A stretch of DNA of 64,000 nt from Amycolatopsis iheyensis (lineage in GTDB: Bacteria > Actinomycetota > Actinomycetes > Mycobacteriales > Pseudonocardiaceae). Shown one piece after another: positions 7,885-16,906 of the stretch. The first letter of the stretch is position 1, and every line of letters starts with the position of its first letter. The notes under the pieces are model-generated. The model saw nothing but the letters and a program-made list of their open reading frames with translations. It was not told the DNA's origin and did not search any database. The stretch covers positions 1-64,000 of the forward strand of contig NZ_JAMXQV010000033.1 in assembly GCF_024703995.1 (NCBI RefSeq), in the 5' to 3' direction. Made by a program: the position numbers and the translations under genes.

Positions 7885-9162
7885 TCAAATGGCGGCCGAG
7901 AGCACCACGATCCCGATGACCTGCAGGTCGAGCCCCCGAAAGAGCTGGCGGGTGAGGTTGGCCGGCATCGGGCCGACCGGGGTGTCGACGAACCCCGGGT
8001 TCGCGTAGTCGACCGCGGTCCGGGTGACCGTGCGCAGGATCGACAGCACCGACAGCGGCACGGCGAGCCACGCGCCCGGGCCGAGCGTCGTTCCGGCCGC
8101 GAGGGTGACCGCCGCCAGCAGTGCCGTCCAGGCCAGGGCGACGGCGGCCAGCACCAGCCCGTGGGTCAGCACCAGCTCGCGGTTCGCCGACCCCAGCCAG
8201 CGCCGGCGCCCCGGGTTGCGCCACAGCTCCCCGAGCCCGGCGCCGAACGGCATCAACGCGACGTACGCGCCGATGCCGACCAGGACCGCGCCCGGCAACG
8301 TCGGCAACGCGATGTGCGCGACGACGACCGCGAAGCCCACGAGGACCGCCGCGCCCGCGTAGCGCGAGCGGCCGAGCGTGCCCGCCCAGGCCAGCCGCAA
8401 CGCCGTCGGGCGGCGCAGGGAAACCCCGCCGATCGGCCCGGCCGGCGGGAGCAGCATCATCGGGTCGAGGAAGGTCACGGCGACCGAGCGCAGCACCCGG
8501 CCGTCCCAGCCGGCCAGCAGCGCCGGGCGGCCCGCGCGGGTGACCGGCTCGCCGCCGAACGCCAGGGGCAGCGCCGCGACCAGCACGCCGGCCGCGCCGA
8601 ACTCGACGGTCACCGGCCCGAGCCCGGCCGCGGCGATCACCAGCCCGAGCACCGCGAGCACCAGCGGCCCCAGCGCGTCGAACCGCAGCGACGTCCGCCG
8701 CGCCGAGGTGAAGGCGACGACGGCGGTCGCGACGACGACGGCCACCGCCGCCCGCCACTGGTCGAGCCCGGCGCCGCCGACGGCCAGCAGCAACGCGGCC
8801 AGGTAGCCGGTCACCGCGACGACGCCGGTCCAGGCCCCGAGCAGCCGCAGCGTGACGACGCGGCCGCGGTCCACCGGCGCGAAGTCGAGCCAGGTCAGCT
8901 CGGCCGGCTCGACCCAGACGAACCCGCGGCGCAGCAGGCTGCGCCAGCCGACCGCGCAGCAGAGCGTGAGCAGCCCGAGCACGGCCGGGAAGTCGACGCG
9001 TGCCGAGCCGTAGACGGACTGCCGCCAGCCGTCGACGTGAAAGAACGCCGTGAACAGGAACCCGAAGCCGAACAGGAAGACGAACGAAGCCGTGTCGCCG
9101 CTGAAGATCCCGCCGAACCGCTTGCGGCCGGGGATCCGCATGCGACGCGGGGTCAGTGTCAC
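7885..9162 (-). CDS. Polytopic membrane protein, DUF6297-like, ABC exporter subunit
   Basis: A 425-residue protein with about 12 hydrophobic segments and no soluble domain. It follows a compact ABC ATPase with a 4-nt GTGA overlap, so it is probably the membrane half of that transporter. It resembles actinobacterial DUF6297 proteins, although I cannot confirm this by search. GTG at 9162 is preferred for coupling; ATG at 9141 (MRIPGRKRF) is the alternative. The middle carries arginine-rich cytoplasmic loops (FTSARRTSLRF, SLRRPTALRL). The substrate is unknown. Confidence 0.65.
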   Translation of the reverse strand: MTLTPRRMRIPGRKRFGGIFSGDTASFVFLFGFGFLFTAFFHVDGWRQSVYGSARVDFPAVLGLLTLCCAVGWRSLLRRGFVWVEPAELTWLDFAPVDRGRVVTLRLLGAWTGVVAVTGYLAALLLAVGGAGLDQWRAAVAVVVATAVVAFTSARRTSLRFDALGPLVLAVLGLVIAAAGLGPVTVEFGAAGVLVAALPLAFGGEPVTRAGRPALLAGWDGRVLRSVAVTFLDPMMLLPPAGPIGGVSLRRPTALRLAWAGTLGRSRYAGAAVLVGFAVVVAHIALPTLPGAVLVGIGAYVALMPFGAGLGELWRNPGRRRWLGSANRELVLTHGLVLAAVALAWTALLAAVTLAAGTTLGPGAWLAVPLSVLSILRTVTRTAVDYANPGFVDTPVGPMPANLTRQLFRGLDLQVIGIVVLSAAI

Positions 9163-9764
9163 CACAGTTCTAGGACGCTGTCCGCGGCTTCGAGCAGCGG
9201 CGGGTGGTGGGTGGCCACCACGACCGCCGCGCCGGCCGCCGTCGACCGGGCGATCACCTCGACCAGCCACTCCTTGCCCGCGGTGTCCAGCGCGCGCTCC
9301 GGCTCGTCGAGCAGCAGCACCCGGTGCGGCCGCGCGGTGACGCCGAGCAGGAGCAACCGCCGGCGCTGCCCCGCGGAGAAGTGCCCGGCCGTGACGCGCA
9401 TGCGTTCGCCCAGGCCCGCGTCGCGCAGCAGCTCCTCGTGGTCGCCGAGGTCGGCGCCGAACGAGCCGGACAGGAGCTCCAGGTGCTGCAGCGGGGTCAG
9501 CTCGGCGAAGAAGTCGGAGTCGTCGAACAGCACCGACACCTTGCGGCGGAACTCGACGTCCCGCTCGTCCGGCACCTTGCCGTCGACCAGCACCCGCCCC
9601 CACTGCGGCTTCTGCATGCCGTAGAAGCAGCGCATCAACGTCGACTTGCCGACACCGTTCGGCCCGACGATCGCGGCGCACTCGCCGGGGTCGACGGAGA
9701 AGTCCAGGTCGTCGAACAGCCAGTGCTCGCCGGCCCGGACGCCGATCGCCCTCGCGTCGATCAC
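9159..9764 (-). CDS. ABC transporter ATP-binding protein
   Basis: A short, 201-residue ABC ATPase. Walker A is GPNGVGKST, the signature is FSAGQRRRL (SAGQ in place of SGGQ), Walker B is RVLLLDEPE, and the H-loop is VVVATHHPP. It powers the adjacent membrane protein, probably for export. Both ends overlap neighbours by 4 nt: its GTG overlaps the stop of the upstream oxidoreductase, and its stop overlaps the start of the membrane protein. The length is at the lower limit for a complete nucleotide-binding domain, yet all motifs are present. Confidence 0.88.
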   Translation of the reverse strand: MIDARAIGVRAGEHWLFDDLDFSVDPGECAAIVGPNGVGKSTLMRCFYGMQKPQWGRVLVDGKVPDERDVEFRRKVSVLFDDSDFFAELTPLQHLELLSGSFGADLGDHEELLRDAGLGERMRVTAGHFSAGQRRRLLLLGVTARPHRVLLLDEPERALDTAGKEWLVEVIARSTAAGAAVVVATHHPPLLEAADSVLELW

Positions 9765-10636
9765 CGGAGGGCTTCGAGCACCAGGGCGAACTGCGCCATG
9801 TTCTGCTCCAGGACGGTGTAGTAGGTCAGGCCGAACCGCTCGCGGTGCGCGTGGAGCTGCTCGGCGACCTCGGCGGGCGAGCCGATCAGCGCGGTCGGCA
9901 GCTCGGCGAGCTGCTCGACGCTCAGCACACCCTGTACCTTCTGCTCGAGCTCGGCCAGCGCACCCGCCCGGTCGTCGGTGATGTGCACGAAGTGGCACAG
10001 CAGGTTGAACTCGGCTTCCCGGTCGCCGAGCTTCGACCGGACGAACTTGACCCGCTCCTCGATTTCTTCGGCGCTCGCCGGCCGCAAGGCGGCGCCGTCC
10101 GGCGTCTTCGCGGCACCGGTGAAGCCGATGACGTCGGCGTGCTCGGCCGCGAGGGTCAGCAGCCGGTCGCCGCGGCCGGCGAGCAGCAGCGGCGGTCCGG
10201 CGGGACGCACCGGCGCCGGCTTGTGCTCCGGGTCCGCGTAGGCCCGCTTGAGCTCGAGGATCGCGCGTTCGAGGTGGTCGACGCGTTCGCGCGCGGACGG
10301 GAACGGCAGCCCGGCGGCCTCGAACTCCTCCTTCACGTACCCCGCGCCGAGCCCCAGCTCCAGCCGGCCGTCGGTGAACCGGTCGGTGCCCGTGACGTCG
10401 CGGGCGAGCAGCACCGGGTTGTAGAACGGCGTGTTCAGCACGAAGGTGTTCAGCTTGACCCGCTCGGTGACCTCGGCGGCGAGCACGAGCGCCGGGAACG
10501 GCGGGGCCATCCCGAGGTGGTCGGCCGCGCCGATGACGTCGAAGCCGAGGTCCTCGGCCTGCCGGCACTTCTCGACCCAGCCCGCGCGGTCGTCGGGCAC
10601 GTGCATGTTGACGCCGAAGCGGAAGTCCCCAGTCAT
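9761..10636 (-). CDS. LLM-class F420-dependent oxidoreductase (first copy)
   Basis: A 291-residue TIM-barrel protein of the luciferase-like monooxygenase class. Typical segments are FRFGVNMHVPDDRAGWVEKC, LGFDVIGAADHLG and GRLELGLGAGYVKEEFEAAG. Actinobacterial members of this branch usually bind coenzyme F420 and carry out hydride transfer; the substrate is unknown. It lies 13 nt after a paralogue and overlaps an ABC ATPase, so all are co-transcribed. The ATG at 10636 gives a family-typical N-terminus. Confidence 0.85.
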   Translation of the reverse strand: MTGDFRFGVNMHVPDDRAGWVEKCRQAEDLGFDVIGAADHLGMAPPFPALVLAAEVTERVKLNTFVLNTPFYNPVLLARDVTGTDRFTDGRLELGLGAGYVKEEFEAAGLPFPSARERVDHLERAILELKRAYADPEHKPAPVRPAGPPLLLAGRGDRLLTLAAEHADVIGFTGAAKTPDGAALRPASAEEIEERVKFVRSKLGDREAEFNLLCHFVHITDDRAGALAELEQKVQGVLSVEQLAELPTALIGSPAEVAEQLHAHRERFGLTYYTVLEQNMAQFALVLEALR

Positions 10637-10649
10637 GCGACCAACGTAC

Positions 10650-11492
10650 TCACCGGAGCTTTTCGATCACCGGGGCGAGGCGCTCGAGGTCGTCTTCGAG
10701 CACGGTGAAGTAGCTCGTGCCCAGGGTCTCGCGGGTGCGTCGCAGCTGCTCGGCCGCCGCGTCCACCGAGCCGACGAGGACCGTGGCCAGCGAGCCGAGC
10801 TCTTCGACGCCGAGGTGCGGCACGAGCCGGTGGGCCGCTTCGAGGGCCGTCCGCCGGTCATCGGTGATCCGGACGAAGTGGACCATCAGGTTCAGCTCGG
10901 TGTCCCGGCCGTCGAGCACCCGCTTCACGAAGCCCGCGCGCTCGGCCAGCGCGTCGGCTCCGGCCAGGGCCAGCCGCCCCTCGGCCGCACCCGGGGCCGT
11001 GCCGGTGAGGGCGATGGTGTCGGCGTGCGCGGCGGCGAAGGTCAGCATCCGGTCGCCGCGGCCGCCGAGCAGCAACGGTGGCCGTGGGCGGTCGGTGAAC
11101 GCGCGCTCGATCTCGGTGACCACGTCGACGACCCGGCCGAACCGGCGGCCGGGCGTGCCCCAGTCGATGCCGGCGGCTTCGAACTCCGCGCGCACGTACC
11201 CGGCGCCGATCCCGATCTCCACCCGGCCGCCGGTGAACTCGTCGAGCGCGGCGAGGTCGCGGGCCAGGAGCACCGGGTTGTGGAAGCTCGCGTTGAGGAC
11301 GTAGGTGTTCAGCCGGATCCGTTCGGTGGCCTCGGCGGCGAGGAGCAGCGCGGGGATCGGCGCGACCCGTCCGAGGTGGTCGACCACACCGACGACGTCG
11401 TAGCCGAGGTCCTCGGCCTTCCGGCACTTGTCCACCCACTCGGCCCGAGAGCCGGGCACGTACAACGCCACACCGAACCGGAACGGTCTCAT
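10650..11492 (-). CDS. LLM-class F420-dependent oxidoreductase (second copy)
   Basis: A 280-residue paralogue of the next gene downstream, with FRFGVALYVPGSRAEWVDKC, LGYDVVGVVDHLGRVAP and GRVEIGIGAGYVRAEFEAAG at the same places. The two copies differ most in the segment between the barrel strands (residues 140-190), as expected if substrate range has diverged. It is the first gene of the operon; its ATG at 11492 has a weak ribosome site. A tandem duplication is the simplest origin. Confidence 0.85.
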   Translation of the reverse strand: MRPFRFGVALYVPGSRAEWVDKCRKAEDLGYDVVGVVDHLGRVAPIPALLLAAEATERIRLNTYVLNASFHNPVLLARDLAALDEFTGGRVEIGIGAGYVRAEFEAAGIDWGTPGRRFGRVVDVVTEIERAFTDRPRPPLLLGGRGDRMLTFAAAHADTIALTGTAPGAAEGRLALAGADALAERAGFVKRVLDGRDTELNLMVHFVRITDDRRTALEAAHRLVPHLGVEELGSLATVLVGSVDAAAEQLRRTRETLGTSYFTVLEDDLERLAPVIEKLR

Positions 11493-11516
11493 GGTCGCGA
11501 AAGTACCTGGAAAGGT

Positions 11517-11560
11517 AGAAGGGGACGCCTCCCGGATGCGGCCGGAAGGCGTCCCCTTCT
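11517..11560 (-). terminator. Terminator of pckG
   Basis: A perfect 14-bp stem (AGAAGGGGACGCCT / AGGCGTCCCCTTCT) with a 16-nt loop lies 11 nt past the pckG stop. On the minus strand it is followed by a pyrimidine-rich stretch (ACCTTTCC). It separates pckG from the oxidoreductase operon. Confidence 0.75.
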
Positions 11561-11571
11561 GTTCAGGAGGC

Positions 11572-13392
11572 TCAGCTCAAGCGCTGAGCCAAGGCGTCCA
11601 GCTCGTCCCGCAGCGAGGTGGGGACCTGGCCGATCTTCTCGAACCACTCCTCGATCAGCGGCAGCTCCTCGCGCCACTCCTCGGGCTTGACCTCGAGCGC
11701 GGCCTGGATGTCCTCGATCGGCTCGGTGAGGCCCTCGGTGTCCATGTCCTCGGCGCGCGGCACGAACCCGATCGGCGTCTCGACCGCGTTGCCCTTGCCC
11801 TCGACCCGCTCGATGACCCACTTGAGGACGCGCGAGTTCTCGCCGAAGCCCGGCCACAGGAACCGGCCGTCGTCGCCGCGGCGGAACCAGTTGACGTAGA
11901 AGATCTTCGGGAGCTTGTTCGCGTCCGCGTTCTTGCCAAGGTTCAGCCAGTGCTTGAAGTAGTCACCGGCGTGGTAGCCGAGGAACGGCAGCATGGCCAT
12001 CGGGTCGCGGCGCACGTTGCCGACCGCGCCGGCCGCGGCCGCCGTGGTCTCCGACGACATCGTGGCGCCCATGAACACGCCGTGCTGCCAGTCGCGGGCC
12101 TCGTTCACCAGCGGCACCGTGGTCTTGCGGCGGCCGCCGAACAGGATCGCCGAGATCGGCACGCCCTTCGGGTCGTCCCACTCCGGCGCGAGGATCGGGC
12201 ACTGCGACATCGGCGTGCAGTAGCGCGAGTTCGGGTGCGCGGCCTTCTCGCCCGACTCCGGCGTCCAGTCCTGGTGCTTCCACGACGTGGCGTGCTCGGG
12301 CTGGTTCTCCATGCCCTCCCACCAGATGTCGCCATCGTCGGTCAGGGCGACGTTCGTGAAGACCGTGTTGCCCTTCTCGATCGTGCGCATCGCGTTCGGG
12401 TTGGTGTGCCAGTCGGTGCCCGGCGCGACGCCGAAGAAGCCGAACTCCGGGTTGACCGCGTACAGGCGGCCGTCCTCACCGAAGCGCATCCACGCGATGT
12501 CGTCGCCGAGGGTCTCGGCGCGCCAGCCCGGGATGGTCGGCTGCAGCATCGCGAGGTTGGTCTTGCCGCAGGCACTCGGGAACGCGGCCGCGACGTAGTG
12601 GACCTTGTCCTCGGGCGAGATCAGCTTGAGGATCAGCATGTGCTCGGCGAGCCAGCCCTCGTCGCGGGCCATCACCGAAGCGATGCGCAGCGAGTAGCAC
12701 TTCTTGCCCAGCAGCGAGTTGCCGCCGTAGCCCGAGCCGTAGCTCCAGATCGCGCGCTCTTCCGGGAAGTGCGAAATGAACTTCGTCGTGTTGCAGGGCC
12801 AGGAAACGTCCTTCTGGCCCGGCTCGAGCGGGTGGCCGACCGAGTGCAGCGCGGGCACGAATTCGCGCTCGCTGCCGTCCGGCGCGACGAACTTGTCGAG
12901 GGCCGCCTGGCCGGCGCGGGTCATCACGCGCATCGAAGCGACAACGTAGGCGAAATCGGTGATTTCGATACCCAGCTTCGGGTTCTCGTCGCCGAGCGGG
13001 CCCATGCAGAACGGGATGACGTACATCGTGCGGCCGCGCATCGAGCCCCGGAAGAGCTCGGTCATGGTCGCCTTCATCTCGGCCGGCGCCATCCAGTTGT
13101 TGGTCGGGCCGGCGTCCTCGGGCCGCTCCGAACAGATGAAGGTGCGGTCCTCGACGCGGGCGACGTCGTTGGGGTCGGAAGTGGCCCAGAAGGAGTTGGG
13201 CTTCGACTTGAGCTGCACGAACGTGCCGGCCTCGACCAGCTCCTGGTTGATCCGGGCGGCTTCTTCGTCAGACCCGTCGACCCACACCACGCGGTCCGGG
13301 GTGGTCAGCTCGGCGACCTCCCGGACGAAGGACAGCACGCCACTGTGCGTCGTCGGCGCGGTGTCCAGTCCGGGGATGGCGACTGCGGTCAT
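11572..13392 (-). CDS. pckG: Phosphoenolpyruvate carboxykinase (GTP)
   Basis: A 606-residue cytosolic enzyme that converts oxaloacetate and GTP to phosphoenolpyruvate, GDP and CO2, the entry to gluconeogenesis. The GTP-type family is identified by the P-loop AFPSACGKTNLAML, the metal-binding GDDIAWM, and the substrate loop region with YVNWFRRGDDGRFLWPGFGE. The length is normal. The ATG at 13392 follows CAGGAG at 5 nt. It is a single-gene unit with its own terminator at 11517. Confidence 0.97.
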   Translation of the reverse strand: MTAVAIPGLDTAPTTHSGVLSFVREVAELTTPDRVVWVDGSDEEAARINQELVEAGTFVQLKSKPNSFWATSDPNDVARVEDRTFICSERPEDAGPTNNWMAPAEMKATMTELFRGSMRGRTMYVIPFCMGPLGDENPKLGIEITDFAYVVASMRVMTRAGQAALDKFVAPDGSEREFVPALHSVGHPLEPGQKDVSWPCNTTKFISHFPEERAIWSYGSGYGGNSLLGKKCYSLRIASVMARDEGWLAEHMLILKLISPEDKVHYVAAAFPSACGKTNLAMLQPTIPGWRAETLGDDIAWMRFGEDGRLYAVNPEFGFFGVAPGTDWHTNPNAMRTIEKGNTVFTNVALTDDGDIWWEGMENQPEHATSWKHQDWTPESGEKAAHPNSRYCTPMSQCPILAPEWDDPKGVPISAILFGGRRKTTVPLVNEARDWQHGVFMGATMSSETTAAAAGAVGNVRRDPMAMLPFLGYHAGDYFKHWLNLGKNADANKLPKIFYVNWFRRGDDGRFLWPGFGENSRVLKWVIERVEGKGNAVETPIGFVPRAEDMDTEGLTEPIEDIQAALEVKPEEWREELPLIEEWFEKIGQVPTSLRDELDALAQRLS

Positions 13393-13691
13393 CTCTACTC
13401 CTGACTTCCGACGACAAAAGAGCCCACACCGGGAACGACGCTGTTCCGGCGCGGGCCTCATTGCCGACGACGAATGGCTTCGCACACCGGCTGGCGAACC
13501 GGTGTGCGTGGTTTGGGATTCCCCGAGAGTAGCCGCATGACCGGCAGGTAACCGAGAGCTGGCGTGTAGGTTCTCTCACAAGAACGATAAGGGAATCGAT
13601 TCAGACGTCACCGGATCGGTGTATTCGGCGAAAATCTTCCGGTGACCGCGATCACGCCTGTGACCTGCTCGTTTTCATTTGTGACATGAAA
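13393..13691 (-). promoter_or_regulatory. pckG upstream region
   Basis: About 300 bases with no credible gene lie between the pckG start and the terminator of the next minus-strand gene. The part nearest pckG is GC-rich, while 13560-13690 is clearly AT-richer (for example ACAAGAACGATAAGGGAATC at 13579-13598). The pckG promoter and any carbon-source control should lie here. No operator could be named. Confidence 0.4.
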
Positions 13692-13719
13692 AAAGCCCGG
13701 GGCCGAAGCCCCGGGCTTT
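13686..13719 (-). terminator. Terminator of the DxDxDG-repeat gene
   Basis: A perfect 12-bp stem (AAAGCCCGGGGC / GCCCCGGGCTTT) with a 4-nt loop. On the minus strand it runs into a six-base T tract, a textbook intrinsic terminator 22 nt after the stop at 13741. Confidence 0.9.
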
Positions 13720-13740
13720 CAAACTATGACGTGGGTCACT

Positions 13741-14442
13741 TCAGTTCGGCGAAATCCACTGCCCCGTGCCGGAGTCGATGCGCGCGACGCCTTCGAGGGT
13801 CTGCGTGCCGGCGCCGCCCCACTCGGCGTCGGCCGCCGGGTCACCCTCGCTGCCGGCGTCCATCAGTCCACTGGAGACTTCGGTCCACTGGCCGGGTCCG
13901 CTGTGCTCGAACGTCGTGGTCGTGCCGTCCGCTTCGGTCTGCACCGCGATGTCCGCTTCGCCGTCGCCGTCCTTGTCGGTGAAGGCGATCGTGCCGCCGC
14001 TCTTCGTCTCGACGATGGCGGTGTCGTTGTGTCCGTCGTGGTCGGTGTCGATGGTCGCGGCGCCCGCGTCGACCTCGCCGTCCGGCATGTCCGCGTGGAT
14101 GTGGCCGCCGGAGCCGTCGTCGCGGCCGCCGGTGTCCGAGTCGTCGTGGCCGCCCCCGGAGGCCTCGACCCACTCGCCGCTGGCCTCGTCGTAGACGGCC
14201 TGCTCGACGACGTGCCCGGTCTCGTCCAGCACCGCGTACTGGTCGGCTTCACCGTCGTGGTTCGTGTCGGTGAAGGCCTGCGCGGTGCCGTCGTCGTGCT
14301 CGACGATCGCGGTGTCGTTGACGCCGTCCTCGTTCAGGTCGTAGTTGACCTCGGCCTGGTACTCCTGACCGTCGACGTGGACGGTCATCGCGTCCGAACC
14401 GCTGGCGTCGGTGTCGCTGCCGCCACTCTCGTCGACCCACAT
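13741..14442 (-). CDS. Acidic DxDxDG-repeat protein (DUF6802-like)
   Basis: A 233-residue, very acidic protein with two long repeats. Each holds two EF-hand-like loops: DLNEDG and DTNHDG in the first (about residues 35-75), DTDHDG and DKDGDG in the second (about 135-170). These loops are followed by strands such as NDTAIVE and EADQYAV. The pattern resembles calcium-binding dockerin or thrombospondin-3 loops, so calcium binding is a reasonable guess. There is no signal peptide or membrane segment. The ATG at 14442 follows GGGGGAAG. It is probably an actinobacterial DUF6802 protein, of unknown role, and is transcribed alone. Confidence 0.7.
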   Translation of the reverse strand: MWVDESGGSDTDASGSDAMTVHVDGQEYQAEVNYDLNEDGVNDTAIVEHDDGTAQAFTDTNHDGEADQYAVLDETGHVVEQAVYDEASGEWVEASGGGHDDSDTGGRDDGSGGHIHADMPDGEVDAGAATIDTDHDGHNDTAIVETKSGGTIAFTDKDGDGEADIAVQTEADGTTTTFEHSGPGQWTEVSSGLMDAGSEGDPAADAEWGGAGTQTLEGVARIDSGTGQWISPN

Positions 14443-14546
14443 GGGAACTTCCCCCTTTGAACCGGGTGCCGCCGTCTCTGACCTGCTGTCGGAGGGTATG
14501 ACTCACCGTAGGCCCGTTCGGTTCCGCTCCACAACCGGGCGCGCGG

Positions 14547-16385
14547 TCAGGCCGTCTTGTCCCGCAGTGCCCGGATCCGCGTGAGGAAGGCTTCGGCCCG
14601 CTCACGGCCGTCGCTGACCTCTTTGAGCCGCTTCGACACGATCGCGATCTTCTTGGCGCGTTCCTGCGCACCCATCTTGATCGTCTTGTCGACTTCCTTC
14701 AGCTCGGCCTCGATCGCGTCGATGCGCCGGCCCAGCGCCTCGTCCAGCGCCATCGACAGCTGCTGCTCGGCCTCGATGAGCTGCTCGGCGACGAGCTGGT
14801 CGAGCGTCGAGCGGGCGTCCGCGATGGCCTCGACCAGCCACTGCTTCATGTGCTGCTTGTCGGCCGCGTGCTTGCGCGTGCGGGCCATCCACCAGCCGGC
14901 GCCGAGGCCGATGATGATCGTCGCGGGCAGCACGACGGGGTTGAGGATCGCGACGCCGGCCAGCGGCAACGCGGCCACCTTGCCGGCCCCGACACCGCCG
15001 GAGATGCCCATGAACACGAGCAGCTTGTCCTCGGCCGTCGGTGGCTTCTTGTCCGGCGGGCGCAGCACCACCGGCGGGCCGCCGGCCCGGGCGAACTGCG
15101 CGCGGATGACGTCGAGCTCCTCGGGGGAGAACAGCTCCGCCAGCGAGACGTTGGTGACTTGGTTCAGGCGTTGCGAGAGCAGCATCGAGATCCGCTGTGA
15201 CGTCGTCTGCAGCGCGATGTCGACCTGCTGCGGCAACGCGGCCAGCTCGTCGCGCTTGGCCGCGTCGATCAGCTGACGGAAGTGGGTCTGCGCGTCCCGC
15301 ATCTGCCGGGCGCTCTCGTGCCCGACCTCGACGCGGGTGCGCTGCACCTCGCCGCGCAGCTTGAGCTGCCAGCCGCGGGTCGACGTCCGGCGTTCGGCCT
15401 GCAGCTGGTCACGGCGTTCACGCAGCTGCTCGGCCTCGGCCTCACCCGCGGACAGCGCCCGGCTTTCGGCCTGCAGCTTCGCCTTCAGCTCACCCAGCGC
15501 GCTGGACAGCGCGCGCAGCGTGTTCGCCTCGCCGAGCATGGCCGAGCGGCCGACGAGCAGCTCCTGCAGCGCCGTCTGCACCGCGGCGACGCCGGACTTC
15601 TCCCGCAGCATCGCGGCCATCTGCTCGTTGGGCGCCTTCGCCGCCGTCTCGAACATCCGCGCCGACACCGGGTGGAACACCGAGTCGGCGAAGCGCGGGG
15701 CGTGCTCGCGCAGCAGCTGCCGGTCGGCCTCCATGACCTCGCGCCAGCCGCGGAACATGTCGACCTTGGTCAGCGCGAAGACGACCGTCTCGACGCGCTC
15801 GCCGACGTCCCGCAGGAAGCTCAGCTCGGTCGAGGTGAACGGCGCCGAGGCGTCGACGACGAACAGCAGCGCCGTCGCGCCCGCGGCGGCTTCCTTGGCG
15901 AGCTCGCCGTGCATCGAGTCGAGCCCGCCGACGCCGGGGGTGTCGACCAGCGAGAGCCGTTCGAGCAGCGGGACCGGCCCGGTGACCTCGACGTAGCGCG
16001 GCGGGAGCTGGCCGGGCGGCAGCTCGTGCGCGGCGGACACCCAGTTGATCAGCTGGCCGAGGTCGATCGGCACCGGCGCGAGCTGGCCGGGGTAGCAGGC
16101 CTGGGCGCCCCACGCGTCGGCGTGGTCGAACACCAGGTACGTCGCGGTGGCGACGTCGGCGTCCACAGGGGACAGTCCCGGGGTCGCGAGCAGCGCGTTG
16201 ACCAGGGAGCTCTTCCCGCGGTTCGTCTCACCGACGACCACGACGGCCGGTTTCTTCGGCCGGGCGTTCCGCACCTCGTCGACCCACTTCGCCGCGGCCG
16301 GGTCGGCATCGCGGACGACGGTCAGCAGCTGGTCGCGCGCTGCCGCGACCTGCGAAGGCAGGCTCGGCGCGGTGGGCGCGCTCAC
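14547..16385 (-). CDS. Dynamin-like GTPase (membrane-anchored)
   Basis: A 612-residue large GTPase. G1 is GETNRGKSS (52-60), G3 is DTPG (148-151) and G4 is TKVD (206-209). A long helical region rich in charged residues (about 290-420) follows, then a hydrophobic hairpin (about 454-500) and another coiled C-terminal helix. This layout is that of bacterial dynamin-like proteins such as DynA/B or IniA, which bind and remodel the inner membrane. GTG at 16385 overlaps the stop of the GrpE-like gene (GTGA). A second dynamin-like gene lies 2.4 kb upstream, suggesting a hetero-oligomeric pair. Confidence 0.85.
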   Translation of the reverse strand: MSAPTAPSLPSQVAAARDQLLTVVRDADPAAAKWVDEVRNARPKKPAVVVVGETNRGKSSLVNALLATPGLSPVDADVATATYLVFDHADAWGAQACYPGQLAPVPIDLGQLINWVSAAHELPPGQLPPRYVEVTGPVPLLERLSLVDTPGVGGLDSMHGELAKEAAAGATALLFVVDASAPFTSTELSFLRDVGERVETVVFALTKVDMFRGWREVMEADRQLLREHAPRFADSVFHPVSARMFETAAKAPNEQMAAMLREKSGVAAVQTALQELLVGRSAMLGEANTLRALSSALGELKAKLQAESRALSAGEAEAEQLRERRDQLQAERRTSTRGWQLKLRGEVQRTRVEVGHESARQMRDAQTHFRQLIDAAKRDELAALPQQVDIALQTTSQRISMLLSQRLNQVTNVSLAELFSPEELDVIRAQFARAGGPPVVLRPPDKKPPTAEDKLLVFMGISGGVGAGKVAALPLAGVAILNPVVLPATIIIGLGAGWWMARTRKHAADKQHMKQWLVEAIADARSTLDQLVAEQLIEAEQQLSMALDEALGRRIDAIEAELKEVDKTIKMGAQERAKKIAIVSKRLKEVSDGRERAEAFLTRIRALRDKTA

Positions 16386-16858
16386 GAGCTCTTCTTCGCG
16401 TAGACGGTGACGATCGGCGCGCGCAGCAGGCGGTCGTGGTCGGCGAAGCCGGTGACCTCGGTTTCGGCCACGATGCCCTCCAGCGCCGGATCTTCGGTGG
16501 GGACCGCGCCGCCGGCCTCGTGCCGGGCCGGGTCGAACCGCTCGCCGTCGGGCCGCAGGGCGTGGACGCCGATCGCGGCGAGCCCCGCCTCGAGCCGCTC
16601 GACCACGCCGCCGCTGCGGGCGCGATCCAGCGCGTACAGGCACATCTGAATCAGTGCCTGGCGATCGGCGAGCGCTCGGTCGAGGTCACTTACCTGCTGC
16701 TGCAAGGGGTGCACATCGGTGTCCGACGCGGCTTTCGCGCCGTCGGTTCCCTTTTCGGCGTCGGCTTCTTCGATGATCTGCGCGATGCTCACCGCGGCGA
16801 TCTGGCCGGTCGGGGTGTCGTCCGGGTCGACGGACCCGTCCCTGCGAAACCACGCCAT
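16382..16858 (-). CDS. GrpE-like nucleotide exchange factor
   Basis: A 158-residue protein. The C-terminal half fits the beta domain of GrpE: ALRPDGERFDPARHEAGGAV, then TEDPALEGIVAETEVTGFAD and APIVTVYAKKSS. The N-terminal half is a predicted long helix. True GrpE serves DnaK; this shorter copy sits between dynamin genes with no hsp70 in view, so its partner may be an Hsp70-like protein elsewhere in the genome. ATG at 16858 is chosen; GTG at 16867 is possible. The stop overlaps the dynamin gene by 4 nt. Confidence 0.75.
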   Translation of the reverse strand: MAWFRRDGSVDPDDTPTGQIAAVSIAQIIEEADAEKGTDGAKAASDTDVHPLQQQVSDLDRALADRQALIQMCLYALDRARSGGVVERLEAGLAAIGVHALRPDGERFDPARHEAGGAVPTEDPALEGIVAETEVTGFADHDRLLRAPIVTVYAKKSS

Positions 16859-16906
16859 GCGCACCACCCCGTCCCGGTTCCGCCAGATTCCACCAGTCTG
16901 GCCGAC

